Part shown: in pieces, positions 28,570 to 39,836 of the stretch
Layout of the letters: each line of letters opens with the position of its first letter
How positions within the stretch are numbered: position 1 is the stretch's first letter
Assembly (NCBI RefSeq): GCF_900110145.1
Contig: NZ_FOCP01000020.1
Span: 1 to 64,000, forward strand
Origin: Nitrosomonas marina
Lineage (GTDB): Bacteria; Pseudomonadota; Gammaproteobacteria; Burkholderiales; Nitrosomonadaceae
DNA length: 64,000 nt
Direction of reading: 5' to 3'
The notes under the pieces: model-generated
What the model saw: only the letters and a program-made list of their open reading frames with translations
The model's database searches: none
Told to the model about the DNA's origin: nothing
Position numbers and translations under genes: made by a program

Positions 28570-29032
28570 GACGTGCTCATACCGTATCAATTGTATGACA
28601 CCTGGAAAGCGGTCATGATGACGTTTTATTGTCGGTTTGTGTTTACGAATATATAGAAACCCATCCTCTGACATCTGCACAGGTCTCTTTTCATTTTCAT
28701 TGCACCAGCGACAATACGGTTTCCATTTCGAATAGGCCCGGGGCGTACCGGTTGACAAGTATGTCGCGGTTTTTCTGAGCACATGCACGGTCAATTCGCG
28801 CCTGTTCCAGTCAGATCGCCCTGGCGTAAGCACTGTAATCCCATAGCATTACGCTCGCAGGATAATGAAAACTGTCGTTCAGTTTTGCAGCACCGTGAGC
28901 ACAGCTGTCTGGCTCGCCGTTGGCAAACAGAAACCGCCAGTAAAATACCGACAAGGTAACGGAGAATGTTTTCAGTTTTTCCGCCGCTGTCTAACACTTC
29001 GGCGCAACAAATGAAATTATTGGTCTCTCACT
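28570..29032. other. 463-bp convergent gap, possible decayed gene
   Basis: No confident gene is present. On the minus strand two frames look protein-like in succession: one starts MLDSGGKTENILRYLVG (about 28997 downward) with a hydrophobic stretch, then another continues with DSCAHGAAKLNDSFHYPAS and is broken by stops. This pattern suggests a frameshifted remnant of a small exported protein. It was not recognised. Confidence 0.3.
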
Positions 29033-31258
29033 TTATCCCTTCTGGGTTAATATCAGCCCGGCCAGCGGCGGCAGGGTTATTTTGAGCGAACAAGGCAGAC
29101 CCATCCATGGCTCCCTGCCAGCAATAATCTGTCCGGCATTACCGGTGTTGCTGCCACCGTAATATACCGAATCACTGTTAAACAATTCCTGGTAGATACC
29201 CGTAGCGGGAACACCAATACGGTAACTTTCACGCGGCATTGGTGTAAAGTTCAGAATAACCACGACAAAACATCCGTTTTTTGCCCGACGCAGATAGCTG
29301 ATAATCGAATGTTCTGCATCGTGACAGTCAATCCAGGAAAAACCTTCGGGCGAAAAATCGAGCTCGTGTAGCGCTGGTGTATTTTTATACAAATGATTCA
29401 AATCACGCAACACAGCCTGAACGCCGAGATTCGGTCTGTTCTCCAGTAATTTCCAATCCAGACCCCGGTTTAACTGCCATTCGTCCTGTTGCGCAAAATC
29501 ATTTCCCATGAAATTCAGTTTTTTTCCCGGGAAAGTCATTTGATACGTGAATAACAAACGCAGATTAGCGTATTGTTGCCAGCCATCTCCAGGCATTTTG
29601 TTAAACAACGAACCTTTTCCATGAACAACTTCATCATGTGAAAAAGGCAATACAAAATTTTCCGTGTATGCATATACCTGGCCGAAAGTCAGTTGATCAT
29701 GGTGATAACACCGATAGACCGGATCCTGACGCATATACGACAGAGTATCGTGCATCCAACCCAGATTCCATTTCATGGAGAACCCCAGGCCACCTGTATA
29801 GACCGGACGTGACACCGCAGGCCAGCTGGTAGACTCTTCAGCAAATGTCATAGCACCCGGAAATTCATCATGCACCAATATGTTGAGTTCGCGCAAAAAA
29901 TCAATTGCTTCCAGATTCTCGCGGCCACCGTACCGATTGGGAACCCATTCACCTTCCTTACGCGAATAATCAAGATAAAGCATGGAAGCAACGGCGTCGA
30001 CACGCAATCCGTCAAAATGAAATTCTGATAGCCAGTAATGCGCACTCGACAGCAGAAACGATTTCACTTCGTTGCGACCATAATTGAAAATAAAAGTGCC
30101 CCAGTCTTGGTGTAAACCCAGACGTGGATCCTCATGTTCATACAGAGCCGTCCCGTCGAAACGGGCCAGCGCAAAAATATCTTGCGGAAAATGTCCCGGC
30201 ACCCAGTCGAGAATTACGCCGATATCGGCCTGATGACAGCTATCGACAAACATTTTGAGATCCTCGGGCGAACCATAGCGACTGGACGCGGCAAAATAAC
30301 CGGTGGTTTGATAACCCCAGGACTCATCGAATGGATGTTCTGAAATCGGCATGAGCTCAATATGGGTAAAACCCATTTCCTGCGCATAAGGCAACAGATG
30401 CTGCGCCAGTTCACGGTAGCTGTAAAATCGTCCATCCGGATGTCGTTTCCACGATCCTGCGTGTACTTCCAGAATATTCACCGGTGCATGCAACCAACTC
30501 CTATCCGCACGTTTTTCCATCCAATTGGTATCATGCCATTGAAAATAACCATTTGCGACTGGCGTTAGCGCAGCTGTCCCCGGACGCAGCTCGTAGCGCA
30601 TTGCGTAAGGATCGGCTTTTAGCTGAATTTCACCACTTTGCCGATTACGGATTTCGAATTTATAGAATGAACCTGCTGGCAGTTCAGGAATGAACAATTC
30701 CCATACACCGCTGGAATGATGTGCTGCCATTGAATGAACGCGTCCATCCCAACGGTTGAAATCGCCAACGACGCTGACACGTTCGGCATTGGGCGCCCAG
30801 ACTGAAAAACGCAACCCATCAACACCACTATTGTTAACACGCTGCACGCCCAGTGTTCGATAGGCCTGATGCAATTTGCCTTCATTAAACAAATACAGAT
30901 CATGGTCTGTGATCTGCAATGGAAACGAATACGGATCATATGCCTCGTACACACGCAACACACCAGGCGCCTGATACATGACCTCTAATTTGAGTAACAC
31001 CGGCGTAGGCGGCTGCGTTGTTCCCTGCCATTCAAATACGCCCGCATCATGTATACGTTGCATCGCCTCAAACCCCTGTACTGTTCTAATCCAGACAGAT
31101 CTGACATCCGGTCGAAACACGCGAACATGAAAAGATCCTGACGTTCTGTGAATGCCCAAATATGAGAAAGGATCGTGTAACCGACCGCTCACCAGTTCAA
31201 CCAGAAGCGGATGCACGGATAAATGTTTTTCTGATTGTTTCAAAGTATGCAATATCAT
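29033..31258 (-). CDS. glgB: 1,4-alpha-glucan branching enzyme
   Basis: The 741-residue GH13 enzyme makes alpha-1,6 branches in glycogen. After the N-terminal CBM48 modules (about 30-240) the catalytic barrel shows [16 protein letters not shown], the nucleophile region [16 protein letters not shown], the acid/base Glu in FAEEST and the histidine-containing [12 protein letters not shown]. The length is normal (about 730). It is divergent from glgC with a 226-base gap that must hold both promoters. A TATAAT at 31264-31269 (minus) is too close to the start for a normal leader. Confidence 0.97.
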   Translation of the reverse strand: MILHTLKQSEKHLSVHPLLVELVSGRLHDPFSYLGIHRTSGSFHVRVFRPDVRSVWIRTVQGFEAMQRIHDAGVFEWQGTTQPPTPVLLKLEVMYQAPGVLRVYEAYDPYSFPLQITDHDLYLFNEGKLHQAYRTLGVQRVNNSGVDGLRFSVWAPNAERVSVVGDFNRWDGRVHSMAAHHSSGVWELFIPELPAGSFYKFEIRNRQSGEIQLKADPYAMRYELRPGTAALTPVANGYFQWHDTNWMEKRADRSWLHAPVNILEVHAGSWKRHPDGRFYSYRELAQHLLPYAQEMGFTHIELMPISEHPFDESWGYQTTGYFAASSRYGSPEDLKMFVDSCHQADIGVILDWVPGHFPQDIFALARFDGTALYEHEDPRLGLHQDWGTFIFNYGRNEVKSFLLSSAHYWLSEFHFDGLRVDAVASMLYLDYSRKEGEWVPNRYGGRENLEAIDFLRELNILVHDEFPGAMTFAEESTSWPAVSRPVYTGGLGFSMKWNLGWMHDTLSYMRQDPVYRCYHHDQLTFGQVYAYTENFVLPFSHDEVVHGKGSLFNKMPGDGWQQYANLRLLFTYQMTFPGKKLNFMGNDFAQQDEWQLNRGLDWKLLENRPNLGVQAVLRDLNHLYKNTPALHELDFSPEGFSWIDCHDAEHSIISYLRRAKNGCFVVVILNFTPMPRESYRIGVPATGIYQELFNSDSVYYGGSNTGNAGQIIAGREPWMGLPCSLKITLPPLAGLILTQKG

Positions 31259-31484
31259 GCATAAATTATAACGTGTCTTTATTTGCCTAATTACGGATTT
31301 CGTAGTACGGTAGCAATCGTAAAATATGCGAGGAATTTAATTGTAAAAGCTGTTGCAAATATTCCAGCCCGGTTTTTTTCGATTAACCCGAAAGGTGTGT
31401 GCTGTTGTCAAAAAATACCCTGACTGGACATACAGGCTCCTGCTAAGGAGACAGATTTTTAATCAATTGAAGCGATAATTCCAA

Positions 31485-32765
31485 ATGAAACAACACTTCA
31501 ATTCAGGTACTGCACGGAACTCAATAAACCGCAACATTATCGCGCTTATTCTGGCAGGAGGCCGCGGTACACGGCTGAAACAATTGACTGACTGGCGCGC
31601 AAAACCGGCAGTACCTTTCGGGGGAAAGTTTCGCATCATCGATTTTCCGCTATCAAACTGCGTCAACTCAGGTGTACGGCAGATCTGCGTTGTAACTCAG
31701 TATAAAGCCCAGAGCCTGATCCGGCACATACAACGTGGCTGGAGTTTTCTTGACGGGCGTTTTAATGAGTATGTTGAATTGTTACCGGCGCAGCAACAGA
31801 TCAAAGAAACGTGGTACCAGGGAACTGCTGACGCTGTATTCCAGAATCTCGATTATCTGCGCCGTCATCATGCTGATTATGTGCTTATTCTGGGTGGCGA
31901 TCATGTTTATAAAATGAATTACCGCAAACTGCTTGCCGAACATGTCGAAAAAAATGCAGATCTGACAGTTGCCTGCGTTGAAGTACCACTGAAAGAAGCA
32001 AGTGCATTCGGTATTATAGCCGTAGATGACAACTGGCGCGTCGTCGATTTTATTGAAAAACCGGCTGATCCGCCAGCCATGCCGGGACATCCCGATAAAG
32101 CGCTTGTCAGCATGGGTATTTATGTATTCAATACGGATTTTCTATTCGATCAATTAATCCGCGATCATCATGATGAAAATTCCGCACACGATTTCGGTAA
32201 AGACCTGATTCCTTATCTGGTTCCGCGAAACCATGTCTATGCGCACCGTTTCATGGACAGTTGCGTCAATATGGCGGCAGGCATACCTTACTGGCGAGAT
32301 GTCGGCACAGTCGACGCCTACTGGGAAGCCAACATAGATTTGACAACTGTCACGCCGGACCTGAATATGTACGATAAAAACTGGCCGATCTGGACTTATC
32401 AGGAGCAATTGCCACCCGCAAAATTTGTTTTCGACGATGATAAACGTCGAGGTCAGGCATTCGATTCTATGGTATCCGGCGGATGCATCATCAGCGGTGG
32501 TACGGTACGTCGATCATTGCTGTTTTCCAATGTGCAGGTACGCAGCTTCAGCAGCGTCGAGGATGCTGTAATCCTGCCCAATGTCGATATCGGGCGCAAT
32601 GCCAGACTGAAGCGGGTTGTAGTTGAAAAGAACTGCAAAATTCCAGAGGGTCTCGAAGTCGGTTTCGATGCAATTGCAGACAGTAAAAAATTTCATGTAA
32701 CCGACAAAGGCATCACATTGATCACACCTGAAATGCTCGGTCAAAGAATACACTATCTGGAATAG
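31485..32765 (+). CDS. glgC: Glucose-1-phosphate adenylyltransferase
   Basis: The 426-residue enzyme makes ADP-glucose, the glycogen precursor. The N-terminal [20 protein letters not shown] (about 21-40) is the nucleotidyltransferase signature, followed by [20 protein letters not shown] and the glucose-1-phosphate region FIEKPADPP. The C-terminal left-handed beta helix (about 310-420) contains the hexapeptide-like [16 protein letters not shown]. The Arg-rich N-terminus typical of allosteric control by glycolytic intermediates is present only in part. It heads the plus-strand run glgC-GH57-GH57-pgi. Confidence 0.97.
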   Translation: MKQHFNSGTARNSINRNIIALILAGGRGTRLKQLTDWRAKPAVPFGGKFRIIDFPLSNCVNSGVRQICVVTQYKAQSLIRHIQRGWSFLDGRFNEYVELLPAQQQIKETWYQGTADAVFQNLDYLRRHHADYVLILGGDHVYKMNYRKLLAEHVEKNADLTVACVEVPLKEASAFGIIAVDDNWRVVDFIEKPADPPAMPGHPDKALVSMGIYVFNTDFLFDQLIRDHHDENSAHDFGKDLIPYLVPRNHVYAHRFMDSCVNMAAGIPYWRDVGTVDAYWEANIDLTTVTPDLNMYDKNWPIWTYQEQLPPAKFVFDDDKRRGQAFDSMVSGGCIISGGTVRRSLLFSNVQVRSFSSVEDAVILPNVDIGRNARLKRVVVEKNCKIPEGLEVGFDAIADSKKFHVTDKGITLITPEMLGQRIHYLE

Positions 32766-32775
32766 TATTCACTGC

Positions 32776-34476
32776 ATGCAACAGATTGACCTTATCCTGC
32801 TGTGGCACATGCATCAGCCAGATTACCGTCATTATGACACCCGTGAATTTCAAATGCCCTGGGTTTATCTGCACGCCATCAAGGATTATACTGACATGGC
32901 ATACCATTTGGAAAACCATCCAGAAACCAGGGCAGTGGTAAATTTCGTACCGATACTGCTGGATCAAATTGAGGACTATCAGGCACAATTTTCTACAGGC
33001 CAACTTCGAGACCCCTTACTTCGCCTGCTGATTACACCTGAACTGGACAAGATCTCCGATAAGGATCGCGAATGCATTTTAAGCACCTGCTTCAAAAGCA
33101 ATCACGATACCATGCTCAAACCGTATCCGGCTTACAAGCGACTGCATGATTTGTATGACACCCTGCATAAATCAAACGCAGATGGATTGATTCAGTTTTC
33201 CGGGCGTTATTTTTCTGATCTGCTGGTCTGGTACCACCTGGCATGGACAGGTGAAAGCGTCAGACGGAGCCACAAAATAATCCAGCAACTTATGCAGAAG
33301 TGTGATAATTATGATTATTCTGACAGAACACATCTGTTTAACCTGATCGGGGAATTGATCCGGACACTGATACCCCGTTACCGCAGACTGGCCGAGAATG
33401 GGCAGATAGAATTATCAACAACGCCGCATTATCACCCACTCACGCCGCTCTTAATTGACTTTAGTTCAGCACGAGACAGCCTGCCCGAAATCGCACTGCC
33501 AGCAAAAAAACAATATCCAGGCGGCCGCGACCGCGCAGCCTTTCATTTAACATCCGCCATAAAAAGTCATCTACAGCGATTTGATATCCAGCCCGCCGGG
33601 ATATGGCCGGCGGAAGGCGCAGTCTCGCACTCGCTGATTCAGATGCTTGAAAAATCCGGTTGCCATTGGTGTGCAAGTAGTGAGGGGGTGTTAGCGAACA
33701 GCTTGCGCCTCTCTTATCCGGATTCGGATATACCCGATCGTAACCGTTATCTGTACCGCCCTTACCGCATCCATGGCAGTGAAAGCCTGATCTGCTTTTT
33801 TCGGGACGACCAGCTTTCCGATTTAATTGGATTTGAATATTCCAAATGGTATGGCCGTGACGCCGCTCAACACTTTATTCAGTCTCTCGAGCAGATCGCA
33901 CTTCATGCACAACCGGGTGAAAACCCGGTTGTCAGCGTCATACTTGATGGTGAAAATGCCTGGGAATTTTATCCATACAATGCTTTTTATTTTCTCGATG
34001 ATCTGTACAGTCTGCTGAAAAGTCATACCAGCATCCATACAACCACATTCCGGGATTACGTCGGTTCAGCCAGTCACGCCAAGCAGGTCGTGACGCTGCC
34101 TGCAATGTCGGCGGGAAGTTGGGTTTACGGTACATTCTCCACCTGGATAGGCGATACACAAAAAAATCATGCCTGGGATCTGCTTTGTGCCGCAAAAGAA
34201 AAATATGACACTGTCATACAGGACGACAAATTGACTGCACAGGAAAAAAGCGAGGCAAATCTCCAGCTCGCATCATGCGAAAGTTCTGACTGGTTCTGGT
34301 GGTTAGGTGATTATAATCAGGCAGATACTGTGGCCCGGTTTGATCAGCTATTCAGGGATAACCTGGCGAATCTCTACCGCCTGCTGAAGCAGCCGGTACC
34401 GCCGACATTACGCGAACCGATCAGCAAAGGTGACAAGCACGCTATGGAAGGCGGTACGATGCGGCGGTCAACATAG
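32776..34476 (+). CDS. Glycoside hydrolase family 57 alpha-glucan enzyme
   Basis: The 566-residue protein begins LILLWHMHQPDYR, the first conserved GH57 region. The catalytic nucleophile is expected in GIWPAEGAVS (Glu) and the acid/base in VILDGENAWEFYP (Asp), so both are present. GH57 includes amylases, amylopullulanases, 4-alpha-glucanotransferases and branching enzymes; the sequence alone does not decide which. It lacks a signal peptide and is cytoplasmic. It starts 10 bases after glgC, so it is almost certainly cotranscribed and acts on stored glucan. Confidence 0.88.
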   Translation: MQQIDLILLWHMHQPDYRHYDTREFQMPWVYLHAIKDYTDMAYHLENHPETRAVVNFVPILLDQIEDYQAQFSTGQLRDPLLRLLITPELDKISDKDRECILSTCFKSNHDTMLKPYPAYKRLHDLYDTLHKSNADGLIQFSGRYFSDLLVWYHLAWTGESVRRSHKIIQQLMQKCDNYDYSDRTHLFNLIGELIRTLIPRYRRLAENGQIELSTTPHYHPLTPLLIDFSSARDSLPEIALPAKKQYPGGRDRAAFHLTSAIKSHLQRFDIQPAGIWPAEGAVSHSLIQMLEKSGCHWCASSEGVLANSLRLSYPDSDIPDRNRYLYRPYRIHGSESLICFFRDDQLSDLIGFEYSKWYGRDAAQHFIQSLEQIALHAQPGENPVVSVILDGENAWEFYPYNAFYFLDDLYSLLKSHTSIHTTTFRDYVGSASHAKQVVTLPAMSAGSWVYGTFSTWIGDTQKNHAWDLLCAAKEKYDTVIQDDKLTAQEKSEANLQLASCESSDWFWWLGDYNQADTVARFDQLFRDNLANLYRLLKQPVPPTLREPISKGDKHAMEGGTMRRST

Positions 34477-34604
34477 TAGACGCGCATCGACAGTAAATAC
34501 TATTTTGTTGACACTTTAATCGATTATCGATTTTTCCCATGCAACGTATAGTCGATTATACTGTTTAGGCGTATCGTTATATCAATTCAAACGGGGATAT
34601 TCTT

Positions 34605-36629
34605 ATGCAGCGGCAGGTATCGTTACTCTTTGGCGTGCACGCACACCAACCGATAGGCAATTTTCCTGAAGTGCTCGAGGACGCTCATTTTCGTTGTTAC
34701 AGGCCATTCCTGGAAACACTTTACCGTTATCCTGATTTTCATTTTGCAGTGCATTTTTCCGGATGGCTGCTTGAGTACCTGTTCGAACATTACCCAAATG
34801 ACATGACTTTACTTAAAGCAATGGTTGAGCGCGGGCAGGTTGAATTGTTCGGTGCAGGTGACACTGAGCCCGTTCTGGCTGTAATACCATATCGCGATCG
34901 TATCGGGCAGATCGAGACTTTCTCAAGCAAACTTTCTGCAATGCTGGGTCAGCGCCCTCAGGGTGCCTGGTTGACCGAGCGTGTCTGGGAATCTACTGTA
35001 GTGCCAGCGCTGACTGTCTGCGGTATTCGTTATGTTATTGTGGACGATTACCATTTTCTTTGTACAGGTATGCCTGCCGAACAGCTGAATGGTTTTTACA
35101 CGACTGAGGAAGATGCTCACAAGCTGGATATCTTTCCCATTTCCGAAACATTACGGTATAAATTACCCTTCTCTCCCGCCGGCGATGCCATCGGGTATCT
35201 TGAATCACTGGCAGACCGGCACTGGGACAGCAACGACAACAAGCCTCATGCTGCAATTTATTTTGATGATATCGAAAAGTTCGGTATATGGCCGGAAACC
35301 TATCAATGGGTTTACGAGAAAGGATGGCTCGAACAGTTTATTCAAGGCGTTCTGGCATCCCCAAAAATCAGGGTACGTCACTACCGTGATTATCATGCGA
35401 CCGCAAATACTCAGGGGGTTGTTTATCTGCCCACAACTTCATATGTTGAAATGAACACCTGGACACTGCCCGCTCAATCAGCCCAGTCATTTGAATATCT
35501 GGTCAAGGAATCCAAAGCAGCTGGCTGGTACGAACAAAAAAAAGCGTATCTGCGCGGGGGCATATGGAAGAATTTTCTGTCTCGCTATCCAGAATCAAAC
35601 TGGATGCATAAGCGCATGCTGGGCCTTTCAGCACGTCTGGCCGAATTACCGGATAATCAACGCACACCACCTATGCAACAAAAACTGTACGCCACACAGG
35701 CCAATGATGCGTACTGGCACGGCTTGTTCGGTGGGCTGTATCTACCGCACCTGCGCCGTGCTATTTACAAAAACTTAATCGAACTTGAGGCCATGCTTGA
35801 TCACTGCAAGCCCCGTGAAACCGTTCAGATAAAAGACTTCGATCTTGACGGCCTGGATGAAATCTTTTTACAAAACAGTATACACCAGATCATTATGAAG
35901 CGTGACTGTCATGCCAGTATTGTAGAGTTTGACGCCTATCAGCTTAATCATAATTTTGGCGATACCCTTCAACGTCAGACTGAGCATTACTATCAAAACG
36001 TGCAGCTGGACGGTCAAGATGCGCATCAAAATTCGCACAAAATGGGAGACGGTATCAGTTCTGCACATGATCGGGTAGTAAATAAACATATTATTCATGC
36101 TGCGGACCTTGAGCCCGACTCACATCAGCGCCAATTGTTTCTGGACAGCATCGACGGCACATTTATTAGTTATCAGTATACCGCTTCTGATTTGAACGCT
36201 ATTTATTTTCAAACTGAAAACAGCCAGCAGTCTATTGAAAAAATGTTCTCGCTAACAGATAACCACTTAAGTGTCCGATATAGTTTTACTGAGAAATCCG
36301 ACAGTCTTTTTCGAACCGAAATCAATTTGGCCATGCCCAGTTGCGACGGCGTGGGCGGACGCTTTATTTATAACGACAGCGACATGGGCAGCTTCGGTCA
36401 ACTGCTGAAATTGACAAAGTTGCACAGGATCACTTTGGACGATGACACACTTGGCGGCCGTATCATATTGAGTACTTCTGCACCTGCTGAGTTCAGTGCG
36501 CAACCACATTTCACAGTTTCCCAATCGGAACACGGATTTGAGAAAATTATGCAGGCAGTGACACTACAACTTCAATGGGCGATCCAGATGCAGGAATTAA
36601 CTGTCACGCTTGAAGTATATCGACACTAG
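34605..36629 (+). CDS. GH57 4-alpha-glucanotransferase-like enzyme
   Basis: The 674-residue protein starts LLFGVHAHQPIGNF, with the nucleophile region GAWLTERVWES and the acid/base region AIYFDDIEKFGIWP. This matches the Thermococcus-type 4-alpha-glucanotransferase/amylase layout: catalytic barrel (about 1-300), helical DUF1925 segment (about 310-390), and a C-terminal beta domain like DUF1926 (about 400-670). It is unlike the preceding GH57 in the conserved regions, so they are distant paralogues with probably distinct roles. No signal peptide is seen. A 128-base gap precedes it, with GGGG eight bases before the ATG; a TTGACA at 34508-34513 may be part of its own promoter. Confidence 0.88.
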   Translation: MQRQVSLLFGVHAHQPIGNFPEVLEDAHFRCYRPFLETLYRYPDFHFAVHFSGWLLEYLFEHYPNDMTLLKAMVERGQVELFGAGDTEPVLAVIPYRDRIGQIETFSSKLSAMLGQRPQGAWLTERVWESTVVPALTVCGIRYVIVDDYHFLCTGMPAEQLNGFYTTEEDAHKLDIFPISETLRYKLPFSPAGDAIGYLESLADRHWDSNDNKPHAAIYFDDIEKFGIWPETYQWVYEKGWLEQFIQGVLASPKIRVRHYRDYHATANTQGVVYLPTTSYVEMNTWTLPAQSAQSFEYLVKESKAAGWYEQKKAYLRGGIWKNFLSRYPESNWMHKRMLGLSARLAELPDNQRTPPMQQKLYATQANDAYWHGLFGGLYLPHLRRAIYKNLIELEAMLDHCKPRETVQIKDFDLDGLDEIFLQNSIHQIIMKRDCHASIVEFDAYQLNHNFGDTLQRQTEHYYQNVQLDGQDAHQNSHKMGDGISSAHDRVVNKHIIHAADLEPDSHQRQLFLDSIDGTFISYQYTASDLNAIYFQTENSQQSIEKMFSLTDNHLSVRYSFTEKSDSLFRTEINLAMPSCDGVGGRFIYNDSDMGSFGQLLKLTKLHRITLDDDTLGGRIILSTSAPAEFSAQPHFTVSQSEHGFEKIMQAVTLQLQWAIQMQELTVTLEVYRH

Positions 36630-36679
36630 TGTGCAAACATTAAAATGTTGTTTACCGTTAACACAACCAGCACCCGATC

Positions 36680-38317
36680 ATGTCTCTACTGACCGAATCA
36701 CAAGCCTGGCTTGATCTCAAAGCGCACCAATCCACCAGCAAGCAACATTCTGTGCGTGATCTGCTCGAGCTGGATAAACAGCGTTTCAATAAATTCTCTC
36801 TATGCTTCGAAGATATACTGGTTGATTTTTCGAAACAGCCCATCACGCAACAGACCGTCGATCTACTACTGACCCTTGCCCGTCAGCAAAATCTGGAAAC
36901 ATGGATTGATCGAATGTTTCTTGGTGAAAAAATTAATCATACCGAGAACCGAGCAGTTCTTCACACTGCTTTACGCAGCAAGAAACCCGTGATGCTTGGT
37001 GGTGAAGATGTCACACACAGAGTAAAGCATGAACTGCAGAAAATGAAGCGTTTTTCATTCGCTGTACGAAATGGCGAATATCTGGGTTACTCCGGCAAAC
37101 CCATTACAGACATCGTCAACATAGGCATCGGCGGATCGGATCTCGGACCGCTTATGGTCACCGAAGCACTCCAGCCTTATTGTTCAGAAAGGCTCAAGGC
37201 CCATTTCGTTTCGAACGTCGACGGCGTCCAGCTTTATGAAACATTGCATCAGATCAACCCTGCCACAACGCTGTTTATCATTGCCTCAAAGACTTTTACT
37301 ACGCAAGAAACCATGACAAATGCACATTCAGCGCGTGATTGGTTTGTTGCAAACAGTGGCAGTAGAGATGCCGTGTCAAAGCATTTTATTGCCGTTTCCA
37401 CCAACCTTGACGCGGTAAAGACATTCGGCATCGACGCTGACAATATGTTTGAATTCTGGGATTGGGTTGGCGGACGTTATTCACTATGGTCTTCTATAGG
37501 ATTGTCAATCGCATTAATGGTCGGCATGGATCATTTTGAAGCGCTGCTCGCGGGTGCTGATGCTATGGATCAACATTTCTCAACGGCTCCACTTGATAAA
37601 AACATACCAGTCATGCTGGCGCTTCTTGCCGTCTGGCATATAAACTTCAATGACATCCGGTCTCATGCTGTGCTGCCTTATGATCAGTACCTGCACCGTT
37701 TTTCCGCTTATCTGCAACAATTGGAAATGGAAAGTAATGGTAAACGGATTTCACGGGACGGCCAGGAAGTTGACTACCAAACAGGTATTGTAATCTGGGG
37801 AGAACCCGGAACAAACGGTCAGCATGCCTTTTATCAGTTATTGCACCAGGGAACGCAAAATATTTCCGCTGATTTTCTTGCACCCTGCCAGAGCCAGCAT
37901 CCAATCGGCAACCATCATCTGTTACTACTTGCAAATTTTTTCGCCCAGACTGAAGCACTGATGCGGGGCAAGAATGAAGATGAAGTACGGAATGATCTAG
38001 AATCTGAAGGGCTGTCTGCAGAATATATCGAGAAACTGCTACCGCATAAAACCTTTCCCGGGAATCGTCCGACAACCTCCATTTTGTATAAGAAGCTGAC
38101 TCCCAGAACCCTGGGTACATTGATTGCAATGTATGAACATAAGGTTTTTGTTCAAAGCGTCATCTGGAACGTCAATCCATTTGATCAATGGGGCGTTGAA
38201 CTGGGAAAACAACTCAGCAACAAAATTCTTCCCGAACTGGAGCAGAATGGGCCGGTTTCAACGCATGACGCCTCCACCAATGGATTGATCAATTTTTTCA
38301 AAAATAATCAAAACTGA
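36680..38317 (+). CDS. pgi: Glucose-6-phosphate isomerase
   Basis: The 545-residue enzyme interconverts glucose-6-phosphate and fructose-6-phosphate. Landmarks are [14 protein letters not shown], the sugar-binding [26 protein letters not shown] and the catalytic Glu in [14 protein letters not shown]; the C-terminal [10 protein letters not shown]-like motif reads [12 protein letters not shown]. The length is that of the long bacterial form (about 550). It is 50 bases after the second GH57 gene, connecting glycogen metabolism to central carbon flow. Confidence 0.97.
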   Translation: MSLLTESQAWLDLKAHQSTSKQHSVRDLLELDKQRFNKFSLCFEDILVDFSKQPITQQTVDLLLTLARQQNLETWIDRMFLGEKINHTENRAVLHTALRSKKPVMLGGEDVTHRVKHELQKMKRFSFAVRNGEYLGYSGKPITDIVNIGIGGSDLGPLMVTEALQPYCSERLKAHFVSNVDGVQLYETLHQINPATTLFIIASKTFTTQETMTNAHSARDWFVANSGSRDAVSKHFIAVSTNLDAVKTFGIDADNMFEFWDWVGGRYSLWSSIGLSIALMVGMDHFEALLAGADAMDQHFSTAPLDKNIPVMLALLAVWHINFNDIRSHAVLPYDQYLHRFSAYLQQLEMESNGKRISRDGQEVDYQTGIVIWGEPGTNGQHAFYQLLHQGTQNISADFLAPCQSQHPIGNHHLLLLANFFAQTEALMRGKNEDEVRNDLESEGLSAEYIEKLLPHKTFPGNRPTTSILYKKLTPRTLGTLIAMYEHKVFVQSVIWNVNPFDQWGVELGKQLSNKILPELEQNGPVSTHDASTNGLINFFKNNQN

Positions 38318-38657
38318 CTCACGTCTTTATCAGTATTTACGCTGGATGATTAATTTTTTGCACACGCTATGCTGAAAATTCGATTGGATCTCATACACGA
38401 AGCTCGGTCGATTAACTATTCCAGCCCAGCGTCCTGAGTATTTATATAATTTTTCGAAACCAGTTAAAACGTTTGATCAGTTTGATGTGTCTAATGGTTT
38501 GGTTAAGATTGTAATTTTCACCTATCGAACACATAACCAAATAAAAGCAGCTTGCATTATTCACAAAATCCGTGTGAGAATTTTCACATTTAACGTCAAA
38601 AAATATTATAAAATTTTTCTAAGTAATTGTAAGTATTATAGCTTACGGAGGGTTGCC
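38318..38657. other. 340-bp AT-rich spacer before the LpxK-like gene
   Basis: No gene was found. The open frame upstream of the LpxK-like start (from 38487) has no homology-like features and is probably chance. A weak ACTGA/TCAGT stem just after pgi is the only structure seen. The region is distinctly AT-rich. Confidence 0.45.
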
Positions 38658-39707
38658 ATGAAACTGTCAGATTTGTACTGGCATCGTGTTACACCATTAC
38701 ATCTATTACTTTGGCCACTAAGCCTGTTACTAAATTTATTTTTTAAAATACGCAAATTATGTTATTGGCTGGACTTTTTTCCTTTGGTCAAGCTTCCAGT
38801 CCCGGTGATTGTTGTCGACAGTATTACAATTGACGATGGTGGTAAGACACCGCTGGTGTTATGGCTTGTCGAAATGCTGAAGGGACGGGGCTTGTCACCC
38901 GGTATTGTTACTCAGGGAGACCCCGATCGGCCCGGACAGCCTGAGGCCTTAACGAAACTGAGTGAACATGCCAGGGTACGCAGCAAAGCGTTGCTGCTTG
39001 GAAAACGTTTAGAACATACCTGCCCTGTCTGGGCGGGCAATAATCCCGCAGATGTTGCTCAGGCGTTGCTGCAAGCACATCCTGACTGTAACATCATCAT
39101 ATGTACCTTTGGTTTGCAATACCCACGCCTGGAGCGTGATTTTGAAATTGCCGTTGCCGATTTTAATGAAGCCAGCTTTGGAAACGGATTATTGTTACCC
39201 GCTGGCCCGTTGCGCGCCGGTTTAAAACGTTTGCATAGTGTTGATGCTGTAGTAATCAACAGTCCACGAAAATTGCGTTTCGATACCAGCGATTGGGCAC
39301 CAACTTATCATATGAAGCTGGTTGGTAACATGGTCTACAATTTATCCAGTCCCGATGGCCGGCATCCAGTCTCTGATCTCAAGGACAGATCAGTACAGGC
39401 TTTTGCTACATACGGTAATACACAATGGCTAGCCAACCAATTACAGCAAAATGGTCTCAAAGGCAAAATGCAATCCGTCACAGATGATCACCGGTTTGTA
39501 GAACAGGATTTTTCAGCTATTGAAGCAGAAGTAATTATCATGCTGGAAGAAGAAGCGATTCAATGTCAGAAATTTCAAAAAGACAGGATTTGGGCATTAC
39601 CGGTGGAAGCCTGGATTGACGGTGAAATTCAAGCCCGAGTGTTGAATATGTTAAGGGAAAAATTGGCCGATTCAGACGTCACGAATGAGATGGCCTGTTC
39701 AAACTGA
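38658..39707 (+). CDS. LpxK-like protein lacking the kinase motifs (probable pseudoenzyme)
   Basis: Starting at the ATG at 38658, six bases after ACGGAGGG, the protein has 349 residues, normal for tetraacyldisaccharide 4'-kinase. Homology to LpxK is visible throughout: KTPLVLWLVEMLKGRG, the LERDFEIAVAD segment, FGNGLLLPAGPLR and SVDAVVIN. The functional motifs are changed. The P-loop GGTGKTP reads IDDGGKTP (58-65), the RGYGG motif reads QGDPD (86-90), GDEP is missing, and the catalytic DDGLQH reads TFGLQY (150-155). An ATP-dependent kinase should not work with these losses. The N-terminal membrane helix (about 13-29) is kept. A true lpxK is expected elsewhere in the genome. Confidence 0.82.
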   Translation: MKLSDLYWHRVTPLHLLLWPLSLLLNLFFKIRKLCYWLDFFPLVKLPVPVIVVDSITIDDGGKTPLVLWLVEMLKGRGLSPGIVTQGDPDRPGQPEALTKLSEHARVRSKALLLGKRLEHTCPVWAGNNPADVAQALLQAHPDCNIIICTFGLQYPRLERDFEIAVADFNEASFGNGLLLPAGPLRAGLKRLHSVDAVVINSPRKLRFDTSDWAPTYHMKLVGNMVYNLSSPDGRHPVSDLKDRSVQAFATYGNTQWLANQLQQNGLKGKMQSVTDDHRFVEQDFSAIEAEVIIMLEEEAIQCQKFQKDRIWALPVEAWIDGEIQARVLNMLREKLADSDVTNEMACSN

Positions 39708-39836
39708 GGCTGCGAACTACCCGTTATTAAACAGGATATAAGCTGGTAACTGTTAAAGATTGTCGAAGTTGCCCGATACTGAAAGTTCGCTTATTCTCTG
39801 CCTTTGATCAGCAATCAGAAGCTACGCAAAACTAAA

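Noticed and set aside
28444-28833. 129-codon minus-strand ORF after the M1-like gene
   Set aside because: Its 3' part overlaps the peptidase gene in antisense, and the product has no recognisable domain. The upstream part may belong to a decayed gene and is described as such.
31264-31269. TATAAT on the minus strand as glgB promoter
   Set aside because: It lies only six bases before the start codon and has no -35 partner; accepting it would require a leaderless message.
38487-38657. N-terminal extension of the LpxK-like ORF
   Set aside because: The extra 57 codons are unlike any LpxK N-terminus, while the ATG at 38658 has a strong ribosome site and starts at the membrane helix.
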